Positions 6,504 through 13,242 of a stretch of 13,242 bases of DNA are shown here, in pieces. The first letter of the stretch is position 1. Each line of letters starts with the position of its first letter. Made by a program: the position numbers and the translations under genes. A model generated the notes under the pieces. It was not told where the DNA came from. It saw only the letters and a program-made list of their open reading frames with translations, and did no database searches. This DNA comes from SFDP01 sp051653625 (lineage in GTDB: Bacteria; Bacillota; Clostridia; Lachnospirales; Lachnospiraceae): contig JBOFWM010000054.1 in the NCBI GenBank assembly GCA_051653625.1, positions 1 through 13,242 on the forward strand, written 5' to 3'.

Positions 6504-7652
6504 ATGCGATTTATAATAACCTTTTTCTTATTAATAGGAGTCTTATTTCAAAACTCAATTACTACATATGGAATGGAAGTAAATTCCGAATCTTCCATCG
6601 TTATGGAAGTCACAACAGGAGAAATCGTTTTTGAGCAAAATTCTACACAAAGATTAAGCCCTGCAAGTATTACAAAAATAATGACGCTTCTTTTGATTTT
6701 TGAATCAATAGAAGAGGGTAAAATTTCATTAGACGACCAAGTGGTTACAAGCGCATATGCAAAATCAATGGGTGGTTCTCAAGTCTTTTTAGAAGAAGGA
6801 GAAATGCAAACCGTTGATACCTTAATTAAGTGTATTGCAGTTGCTAGCGGGAATGATGCAAGTGTTGCAATGGCTGAATATATAGCAGGAAGTGAAAGTG
6901 CTTTTGTAGAACTTATGAACCAAAAGGCTACAAAGTTAGGATTACAAGATACAAATTTTGAAGATTGTTGCGGATTAACAAATAGTGATAACCATTATAC
7001 AAGTGCAAAAGACGTTGCAATTATTTCAAGAGAATTAGTTTTAAATTATCCTCAAATTTATAATTATACAGGCATTTGGATGGAGGATATTACACATGTG
7101 ACAAAATCTGGAAGTAGTGTATTTACACTCTCTAGTACAAATAAATTGCTCAAACAATATGAATATGCAACAGGTTTAAAAACTGGTTCTACACAAAAGG
7201 CAAAATATTGTTTGGCAGCGACTGCAAGAAAAAATAATATGGATTTGATTGCAGTAGTTATGGCGGCACCAGATTATAAAGTGCGATTTTCAGAAGCAAT
7301 TACCTTATTAGAATATGGATTTAATAATTGTAGTTTGTATGAAGACAAAAATAGAAATCCATTGGCAGATATTACGATAAAAAAAGGTGTAAAAGATACA
7401 TTAAGTGTAGCGTATGAAACCTCTTTTTCCTATCTAGATACAAGTGGAAATAATGTAGATCTTATTACAAAAGAAATGAAAATATCAGAACAAATTATAG
7501 CACCTATTGAAGTAGGGGATACGGTAGGTGAAATTGCTTATTATTTAAATGGTAATAAAATTGGAACAGTTGATATTGTATCCTTAGAAAGCGTTGAAAA
7601 AGCAACTTATTTTGATTATTTGAAAAAAATTGGCGCTGCTTTTGTATTTTAA
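6504..7652 (+). CDS. dacF: D-alanyl-D-alanine carboxypeptidase (DacF / PBP5-like, peptidase S11)
   Basis: A low-molecular-mass penicillin-binding protein of 382 residues that removes the terminal D-Ala of peptidoglycan stem peptides outside the membrane. An N-terminal signal peptide (about 1-23, hydrophobic core FIITFFLLIGVLF) precedes the catalytic domain. The three active-site motifs are all present: SITK (Ser55-Lys58), SGN (115-117) and KTG (226-228). A PBP5-type beta C-terminal domain follows (about 285-365), then a short tail with some amphipathic character (YFDYLKKIGAAFVF) that may tether the protein. The ATG at 6504 is supported by an in-frame stop at 6492; the ribosome-binding site is weak (GAAG, five bases away), suggesting low translation. 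No convincing vegetative promoter was found in the roughly 100 bp upstream. The symbol dacF follows the closest clostridial/Bacillus usage; dacA/dacB-type naming is possible. First gene of a six-gene same-strand run. Confidence 0.9.
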   Translation: MRFIITFFLLIGVLFQNSITTYGMEVNSESSIVMEVTTGEIVFEQNSTQRLSPASITKIMTLLLIFESIEEGKISLDDQVVTSAYAKSMGGSQVFLEEGEMQTVDTLIKCIAVASGNDASVAMAEYIAGSESAFVELMNQKATKLGLQDTNFEDCCGLTNSDNHYTSAKDVAIISRELVLNYPQIYNYTGIWMEDITHVTKSGSSVFTLSSTNKLLKQYEYATGLKTGSTQKAKYCLAATARKNNMDLIAVVMAAPDYKVRFSEAITLLEYGFNNCSLYEDKNRNPLADITIKKGVKDTLSVAYETSFSYLDTSGNNVDLITKEMKISEQIIAPIEVGDTVGEIAYYLNGNKIGTVDIVSLESVEKATYFDYLKKIGAAFVF

Positions 7653-7672
7653 AAAAGAATGATGGAGAAAAT

Positions 7673-8554
7673 ATGAGTATAATGGAACTATGTTTATTGA
7701 TATGTCTTTTTCTTTTTGTTGTATTGTCTATAGTTGCAATAATTGATGGGAGACGTTTTGTTGTAAGAACATATCAGATAGAAAGTGATAAGATAAAAAG
7801 TCCATATTCCTTTGTTGTATTATCAGATTTGCATAATACTTCTTTTGGTAAGAAGAATCATAAATTAATTGAAAAAATAAAAAGTTTAAAACCGGATGGT
7901 ATTTTGATTGCTGGTGATATGATTACAGCAAAACCAAATGTTTCTTTTGAAAACGCTGTGTATTTATTGCAAACACTAAGTGAAGAATATCCAATTTTTT
8001 ATGGAAATGGAAATCATGAGCAGCGTTTGTTTTTTTATCCAGAAACATATGGAAATATGGGGAATGAATATGTTGAAAAATTAAAAGCGTGCCATGTTTT
8101 TCCTTTGAAAAATACGTATACTGATTTGGTGACATCTAATATTAGAATAAGTGGATTTGAAATGGATCGTATGTATTATAAGCGATTTAAACAACAAGTA
8201 ATGGCACCAGATTATATTAGAAATCAAATTGGTGAAGCAAGTAGAGAAAAATTTCAAATTTTAATTGCACATAATCCAGACTATATGGATAACTATACAA
8301 AATGGAATGCGGATTTGGTACTATCGGGACATATTCATGGTGGCATTATGAGACTTCCTTTTTTAGGTGGTGTCATTTCACCATCATGTACATTTTTTCC
8401 AAAATACGATGGTGGAATATTTGAACAAGAAAATACAACGCTTATACTTAGTAGAGGGCTAGGTACTCACACACTTCCTGTCCGAATTTTTAATCCAGGG
8501 GAGTTGGTATGTGTACATCTAAAGCCAAAAAAAATGAATAGTAAAGGTGAATAA
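7673..8554 (+). CDS. Membrane-anchored calcineurin-like metallophosphoesterase (YkuE/YaeI-like)
   Basis: A 293-residue protein with an N-terminal transmembrane helix (about 4-24) and one metallophosphatase domain. All dinuclear metal motifs are visible: DLH (Asp52, His54), GD (81-82), GNGNHE (111-116), AHNP (His200) and SGHIHGG (218-224; His220, His222). It should therefore be an active phosphoesterase. The closest known types are YkuE/YaeI-like proteins and the LpxG-related UDP-diacylglucosamine hydrolases. A Gram-positive host without lipid A suggests a different phospholipid or cell-wall precursor substrate, which is inference. GGAGA lies about four bases before the ATG; a second in-frame ATG at 7682 is less likely. 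It starts 20 bp after dacF, and only 2 bp separate it from scpA, so translation of the two may be coupled. Confidence 0.88.
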   Translation: MSIMELCLLICLFLFVVLSIVAIIDGRRFVVRTYQIESDKIKSPYSFVVLSDLHNTSFGKKNHKLIEKIKSLKPDGILIAGDMITAKPNVSFENAVYLLQTLSEEYPIFYGNGNHEQRLFFYPETYGNMGNEYVEKLKACHVFPLKNTYTDLVTSNIRISGFEMDRMYYKRFKQQVMAPDYIRNQIGEASREKFQILIAHNPDYMDNYTKWNADLVLSGHIHGGIMRLPFLGGVISPSCTFFPKYDGGIFEQENTTLILSRGLGTHTLPVRIFNPGELVCVHLKPKKMNSKGE

Positions 8555-8556
8555 AT

Positions 8557-9306
8557 ATGTCATTATCTGTTAAGTTAGAGGTTTTTGAAGGACCATTAGA
8601 TTTATTATTGCATTTAATAGAAAAAAATAAAATTGATATTTATGATATTCCCATTGTTTTGATAACAGAACAATACTTATTATATATCAAGCAAATGGAA
8701 CGTACAGATATGAATGTCATGAGTGAATTTTTACTTATGGCAGCAACTTTACTAGATATTAAATGTAAAATGCTTCTTCCAAAAGAAGTGAATGAAGAGG
8801 GAGAAGAGGAAGACCCAAGAGCAGAATTAGTACAAAAATTACTAGAATATAAGATGTATAAATATATGTCCTTTGAATTGAAAGATCGACAATTAGATGC
8901 TCAAAAGTTCTATTACAAAGAACAAACACTTCCAGCTGAAGTTGCAGAATATAAACAACCCGTTGATTATGAAGAATTATTAGCGGATATTACGTTGCAT
9001 AAACTACATGAAATATTTAAGGCAACATTAAAAAGACAAGTAGATAAAATTGATCCCATACGAAGTCAGTTTGGCACAATTGAAAAAGATGAAATAAATT
9101 TAGAAGAAAAACATGCGTTTTTAACGAATTATATAAAAACGCATAAGGAGTTTAGCTTTAAAGAATTACTAGAAAAGCAATATAATAAAATGGAGATTGT
9201 TGTTACTTTTCTAACAATCTTAGAGATGATGAAAGTTGGACAAATTCAAATTATTCAAGACAATATTTTTGATGATATCTATATTGTTTCAAATGAAGCA
9301 ATGTAA
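8557..9306 (+). CDS. scpA: Segregation and condensation protein A
   Basis: A 249-residue kleisin subunit of the SMC-ScpA-ScpB condensin, which bridges the two SMC heads and helps separate newly replicated origins. The N-terminal helical domain begins with the family hallmark FEGPLDLLLHLIEKNKIDIYDIPI (split here as FEGPLDLLLHLIEKN, 10-24, and KIDIYDIPI, 25-33). A central stretch rich in charged residues (EVNEEGEEEDPRAELVQKLLEYK) binds ScpB, and a C-terminal winged-helix region ends the protein (KEFSFKELLE... VVTFLTILEMMKVGQI). The length is typical. The ribosome-binding site AAAGGTGA (8543-8550) lies inside the end of the phosphoesterase gene. scpB follows 38 bp later. The smc gene is elsewhere. 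Confidence 0.96.
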   Translation: MSLSVKLEVFEGPLDLLLHLIEKNKIDIYDIPIVLITEQYLLYIKQMERTDMNVMSEFLLMAATLLDIKCKMLLPKEVNEEGEEEDPRAELVQKLLEYKMYKYMSFELKDRQLDAQKFYYKEQTLPAEVAEYKQPVDYEELLADITLHKLHEIFKATLKRQVDKIDPIRSQFGTIEKDEINLEEKHAFLTNYIKTHKEFSFKELLEKQYNKMEIVVTFLTILEMMKVGQIQIIQDNIFDDIYIVSNEAM

Positions 9307-9344
9307 AGAACGTATGATTGATCAATCAAGAGGAATGGTGTTAC

Positions 9345-9914
9345 ATGAGTGAAAGAGAAAAAATGGCAATAATTGAAGCAATCTTATTTACAATGGGAGA
9401 AGCAGTTGAATTAGATAAAATTGCTGAAGTAATTGAAGAAGATCAAAAGACAACAAAAAAAATAATAGAAAGTTTAATAGAAGAAATGGAAGCAGACCAT
9501 AGAGGGGTATTTATTTCTAGAATTAATAATTCTTATCAAATGTGTACGAAAGCGAATATGTACGATTACTTAATTAAAATTGCAAAAGTAAAAAGAAAAT
9601 ATGTCTTGTCAGAAACATTACTTGAAACATTATCTATTGTTGCATATAAACAACCTGTTACAAAATTAGATGTGGAAAAAATTAGAGGTGTAAATTGTGA
9701 TCATGCAGTGAATCGACTTGTAGAATTCGGACTTGTAAAAGAATTAGGTCGTCTTGATGCGCCAGGTCGTCCTTTGCTTTTTGGAACAACAGAGGAGTTT
9801 TTACGTAGCTTTGGAGTAAAGAGTTTAGAGGAGTTACCTTCTTTGAATCCAGTGAAAGTAGAGGAATTTAAGGAAGAAGCAAAGGCAGAGATAGAATTGC
9901 AATTAAGCGTGTAA
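9345..9914 (+). CDS. scpB: Segregation and condensation protein B
   Basis: A 189-residue protein that dimerises through tandem winged helices and binds the middle of ScpA in the SMC complex. The first winged helix begins near MAIIEAILFTMGEAVELDKIA (split: MAIIEAILFTMGEA, then VELDKIAEVI). The second contains the strongest signature: LSIVAYKQPVTKLDVEKIRG, then HAVNRLVEFGLVKELGR, then GRPLLFGTTEEFLRSFGV and LEELP. The ATG at 9345 is chosen because AGAGGA lies ten bases upstream; an in-frame TTG at 9318 would add nine unusual residues and lacks a suitable site. The acidic C-terminal tail is variable in the family. The ABC gene follows 14 bp later and its ribosome-binding site overlaps the scpB stop. 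Confidence 0.96.
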   Translation: MSEREKMAIIEAILFTMGEAVELDKIAEVIEEDQKTTKKIIESLIEEMEADHRGVFISRINNSYQMCTKANMYDYLIKIAKVKRKYVLSETLLETLSIVAYKQPVTKLDVEKIRGVNCDHAVNRLVEFGLVKELGRLDAPGRPLLFGTTEEFLRSFGVKSLEELPSLNPVKVEEFKEEAKAEIELQLSV

Positions 9915-9928
9915 AGGATTAGATAACT

Positions 9929-11641
9929 ATGATTAAAATTTTGCATTACATGAAGGAGTACAAAAAGGAATGTATATTAAGTCCTTTCTTTAAATTATTA
10001 GAAGCTACAATCGAACTATTTGTACCACTAGTTATTGCGGCTATTATAGATAAAGGTGTTTTCGAGCGAAATATTACGTATATCTATCAAATGGTCGCAG
10101 TACTTATTTTCTTAGGGATAGTAGGATTGTTTTTTTCGATTACTGCGCAATACTTTGCTGCAAAATCAAGTGTGTTATTTGCGACAAAATTAAGAAATGA
10201 ACTTTTTTCTAAAGTGCAAGAATTTTCCTATGAAACAATAGATGAAATTGGGACAGGTACTTTAATTACGAGGATTACAAGTGATGTAAATCAAGTACAA
10301 GCTGGAGTTAATTTAACATTACGATTATTGTTACGGTCCCCATTTATTGTAATAGGGGCTTTTTTAATGGCACTTTCTATTAATCGTACTGCAGCAATTA
10401 TTTTAGGATGCATTGTGCTTGTTCTTGCATTGCTTATTTTTTTGATAATGGTAATAAGTATTCCATTGTATCAAACGGTACAAAAAAAACTGGATGTTAT
10501 TTTACAAGCCATTCGCGAGAATATACAAGGAATTCGTGTTATAAGAGGATTTTGCAAAGAACAGCATGAAATGGAACAATTTGAAGGGAAAAATCAACAA
10601 TTACAAAAAAGTCAACTTTTTGTTGGGAAGATTTCGGCATTATTAAATCCACTTACTTATGTTGTAATAAATATAGGAATTGTTCTATTGCTTTGGACAG
10701 GAGCAATTAAAATTGATCAAGGAATACTAAGTCAAGGGCTTGTAATTGCTTTATATAATTACATGGCACAAATACTAGAAGAATTAGTGAAACTTGCAAA
10801 TATGATTATAAATTTAACAAAAGCGATCGCATGTGGAAATAGAATTCAAGATATTTTTATGTTGAAAAAAAGTATGACGGAAGGTACTGAAGAGTTTCAA
10901 AAAAGTGAAGAAGAGGATTTTATAGAATTTAAGCATGTTTCTTTTCGATATTCCACTGCTTCGAAAGAAGTATTAAAAGATCTTAATTTTAAAGTGAAAA
11001 GAGGACAAACGGTAGGAATTATAGGTGGAACGGGGTCTGGAAAAACGACCTTAATCAATTTGATTCCTAGATTTTATGATGCAACAAGTGGTACTATTTT
11101 AATAAATGGAAAAGTGATTAAAGAATATAGAACAAAATCAATTCGTGATCAAATTGGGATTGTACCGCAAAAAGCCGTATTATTTACAGGAAGTTTAGAA
11201 GAAAATATAAAATGGGGAAAGCAAGATGCTACTAAGGAAGAAGTAGTTGAAGCAATTACTGTTGCGAGAGGTCTTGAAGTCTTAGAAAAAAGAGTAGATG
11301 GAATGGAACTGCAAATTAGCCAAAATGGTAAAAACTTATCAGGTGGACAGAGACAACGGATGACAATTGCTAGAGCATTAATTAGAAAACCACAAATTTT
11401 AATTTTAGATGATAGTTCTTCAGCATTAGATTATAAAACGGATTTAGCATTAAGAGAAGAATTAAAGAAATTAGAATATAGACCTACTATTTTTCAAGTT
11501 TCACAACGTACATCATCCATTCAACATGCAGATCTTATTTTAGTCCTTGATGAAGGGAAGATTGTAGGGAGTGGAAATCATGAACAATTATTAAATAAGT
11601 GTGCTGTTTATAAGGAAATATTTAGATCACAGGAGAATTGA
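9929..11641 (+). CDS. ABC exporter half, degenerate-site subunit (LmrC/TM287-like)
   Basis: A 570-residue fused permease-ATPase. Six transmembrane helices span about residues 17-300, and the nucleotide-binding domain about 330-570. Walker A is GGTGSGKTT (366-374), Q-loop Gln414, signature LSGGQ (470-474), Walker B ILILDD (490-495). The residue after the Walker B Asp is Asp495 instead of the catalytic Glu, and the H-loop His is Gln526 (VSQRTSS). This combination is known from LmrC, BmrC and TM287, the subunits that carry the non-hydrolysing site of heterodimeric exporters. It works with the next gene, which begins one base after this stop. AAAGGA (9913-9918) serves as ribosome-binding site. 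Substrate unknown: drugs, lipids or peptides are all possible. Confidence 0.93.
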   Translation: MIKILHYMKEYKKECILSPFFKLLEATIELFVPLVIAAIIDKGVFERNITYIYQMVAVLIFLGIVGLFFSITAQYFAAKSSVLFATKLRNELFSKVQEFSYETIDEIGTGTLITRITSDVNQVQAGVNLTLRLLLRSPFIVIGAFLMALSINRTAAIILGCIVLVLALLIFLIMVISIPLYQTVQKKLDVILQAIRENIQGIRVIRGFCKEQHEMEQFEGKNQQLQKSQLFVGKISALLNPLTYVVINIGIVLLLWTGAIKIDQGILSQGLVIALYNYMAQILEELVKLANMIINLTKAIACGNRIQDIFMLKKSMTEGTEEFQKSEEEDFIEFKHVSFRYSTASKEVLKDLNFKVKRGQTVGIIGGTGSGKTTLINLIPRFYDATSGTILINGKVIKEYRTKSIRDQIGIVPQKAVLFTGSLEENIKWGKQDATKEEVVEAITVARGLEVLEKRVDGMELQISQNGKNLSGGQRQRMTIARALIRKPQILILDDSSSALDYKTDLALREELKKLEYRPTIFQVSQRTSSIQHADLILVLDEGKIVGSGNHEQLLNKCAVYKEIFRSQEN

Positions 11642-11642
11642 T

Positions 11643-13242
11643 ATGAAAAATAGGATGTTATTTTATATATCAAAATATAAAGGTTATGTAGTTGCAACAC
11701 TACTATGTGCAATATGTGTGGTAACCTTTTCGCTCTATATTCCAATCTTAGTTGGTAGAGCTATAGATTACATGATTGGACCGAATGAAGTTGTATTTGA
11801 ATTAATAACACAACTTCTTATTCAGATTGTATTATTAGCGGTTGCAACTTCCGTCTTTCAGTGGATTATGAATCAATTAAATAATAAAATGGCATATGGG
11901 ATTGTTTATGATATTCGGAAAGAAGCGTTTGCTAAGATTCAAACACTTCCTCTGAAGTATATTGATTCGAAAACAACTGGGGATATTGTTAGTCGTATGG
12001 TAGCAGATGTGGAACAATTAATGGAAGGGCTTCTTTTAGGATTTACACAATTATTTACAGGAGTACTTACAATCATTGGTACCTTATTATTTATGATTTT
12101 TATAAATTTTAAATTAACAATTGTTGTTTTTGTTTTAACGCCTATCTCCTTATTTACGGCTAGTTATATTGCAAAAAAAACATATCAACTATTTATGAAA
12201 CAATCAACGGTGCGAGGAGAGCAAACTTCTTATATTGAAGAAATAATAGGGAATGAAAAAGTTGTAAAAGCATTTGGATATGAAAAACAAGTAATTGAAA
12301 AGCTATATGAAAAGAATGAGAGATTAGCAAAAATAAGTATAGATGCTTTATTTTATGCTTCTATCACTAATCCAGCAACAAGATTTGTGAATGGAATTGT
12401 TTATGCGATTGTTGCTTTAGTTGGAGCATTGTTCGTATTACAAGGAAATTTAACCATTGGTGGATTATCTTCTTTTCTAAGTTATTCTAAGCAGTATACA
12501 AAACCGTTTAATGAAATTTCAGGAGTTGTTGCAGAATTACAGAATGCACTTGCTTGTGCAAGAAGAGTCTTTGAACTATTAGATGAAACGTCCATTGATG
12601 ATGTAGATGGATATGATATAAGAGAAAATGCTGCAATTGGCGAGGTATGTATAGATAAGATTAGCTTTTCTTATGAAAAAAACCAACGATTAATTGAAGA
12701 CTTTTCGCTCCATGTAAATCGTGGGAAAAAGATTGCGATTGTTGGACCAACTGGATGTGGAAAAACAACAATTATTAATTTGTTGATGCGATTTTATAAT
12801 GTGACAAAGGGAGATATTTTAATAGAAAATACTTCTATTTATGATATGTCTTTAGAGTCACTTCGTAAATCTTATGGAATGGTATTACAAGATACATGGC
12901 TAAAAGAGGGAAGTATTCGAGAAAATTTAAAATATGGAAATGAACAAGCAACAGAGGAAGAAATGATTGCAGCAGCAAAAGAGGCATATGTGGATGGATT
13001 TATAGAACAGCTTCCTAATGGATATGATACTGTTATAAAAAGTGATGGTGGTGTATTATCTACAGGACAAAAACAGCTTCTTTGTATCGCAAGAATTATT
13101 TTGGCAAATCCAAGTATGTTGATTTTAGATGAAGCTACTTCTTCTATTGATACGAGAACGGAAGAAAAAATTCAACAAGCATTTTCTAAAATCATGAAAG
13201 ATAAAACAAGTTTTATTGTTGCGCATAGACTTTCTACGATTC
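11643..13242 (+). CDS. ABC exporter half, catalytic-site subunit (LmrD/TM288-like), 3'-truncated
   Basis: The frame is open to the window end; 533 residues are present and perhaps 40-60 are missing. It starts one base after the partner gene, and AGGAG (11631-11635) lies seven bases before the ATG inside the partner's last codons, so the two are translationally linked. Six membrane helices (about 15-300) precede the ATPase domain. Walker A is GPTGCGKTT (368-376), Q-loop Gln416, signature LSTGQ (472-476), Walker B MLILDEATS with catalytic Glu497, and H-loop His528. The signature has Thr for the usual second-position Gly (the partner has LSGGQ), matching the LSxGQ form seen in TM288-type subunits, and it faces the partner's non-catalytic Walker site. 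So the pair is one normal site plus one degenerate site. Substrate unknown. Confidence 0.95.
   Translation, partial: MKNRMLFYISKYKGYVVATLLCAICVVTFSLYIPILVGRAIDYMIGPNEVVFELITQLLIQIVLLAVATSVFQWIMNQLNNKMAYGIVYDIRKEAFAKIQTLPLKYIDSKTTGDIVSRMVADVEQLMEGLLLGFTQLFTGVLTIIGTLLFMIFINFKLTIVVFVLTPISLFTASYIAKKTYQLFMKQSTVRGEQTSYIEEIIGNEKVVKAFGYEKQVIEKLYEKNERLAKISIDALFYASITNPATRFVNGIVYAIVALVGALFVLQGNLTIGGLSSFLSYSKQYTKPFNEISGVVAELQNALACARRVFELLDETSIDDVDGYDIRENAAIGEVCIDKISFSYEKNQRLIEDFSLHVNRGKKIAIVGPTGCGKTTIINLLMRFYNVTKGDILIENTSIYDMSLESLRKSYGMVLQDTWLKEGSIRENLKYGNEQATEEEMIAAAKEAYVDGFIEQLPNGYDTVIKSDGGVLSTGQKQLLCIARIILANPSMLILDEATSSIDTRTEEKIQQAFSKIMKDKTSFIVAHRLSTI

Noticed and set aside
6386..6634. An 82-codon open frame overlapping the start of dacF
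   Set aside because: It begins inside the rpsU terminator, has no ribosome-binding site, and its second half runs out of frame through the dacF signal peptide and catalytic domain. The dacF frame has a complete family match.

Overview
The window is AT-rich, tightly packed bacterial DNA with Gram-positive ribosome-binding sites (GGAGG, AAGGA) and Firmicute-type gene content: ScpA/ScpB, a sporulation-type D,D-carboxypeptidase, bS21, and an ApbE/NusG-II/Gx-transporter set. It most resembles an anaerobic member of Clostridia, perhaps the Lachnospiraceae or relatives. That placement rests on protein flavour and gene order only; no marker for finer taxonomy was checked. No mobile element, phage gene, CRISPR array, tRNA or rRNA was seen.

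Layout. (1) 1-462: C-terminal signalling part of a methyl-accepting chemotaxis protein, cut by the window edge, ending at a strong bidirectional terminator (479-517). (2) 516-1541, minus strand: apbE-type flavin transferase, convergent with the chemotaxis gene and divergent from a two-gene unit at 1623-2452 (NusG-II-domain protein plus Gx-type membrane protein). These three genes look like an envelope redox/flavinylation module. (3) 2554-6049: a formate/nitrite-family channel followed 16 bp later by alaS. (4) 6197-6373: the 58-codon rpsU gene, with its own good promoter, a structured leader and a hairpin terminator. (5) 6504 to the right edge: a same-strand run with short gaps: dacF-like carboxypeptidase, membrane-anchored metallophosphoesterase, scpA, scpB, and the two halves of a heterodimeric ABC exporter, the second cut by the window end.

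How the genes work together. ApbE covalently attaches FMN to exported or membrane proteins, and the NusG-II and Gx genes next to it recall the EetA/EetB pair of flavin-based electron transfer loci. The flavinylated target itself is not in this window. The last operon combines cell-wall trimming (DacF), a surface-facing phosphoesterase, chromosome condensation (ScpAB with an SMC encoded elsewhere) and export. The ABC pair is a textbook asymmetric heterodimer: the first subunit has a non-catalytic Walker B/H-loop (Asp and Gln), the second has the catalytic Glu and His.

Nothing here is clearly a brand-new system. The items most worth a second look are the rpsU leader, in which two alternative hairpins share one strand around the ribosome-binding site, and the apbE-linked redox module.
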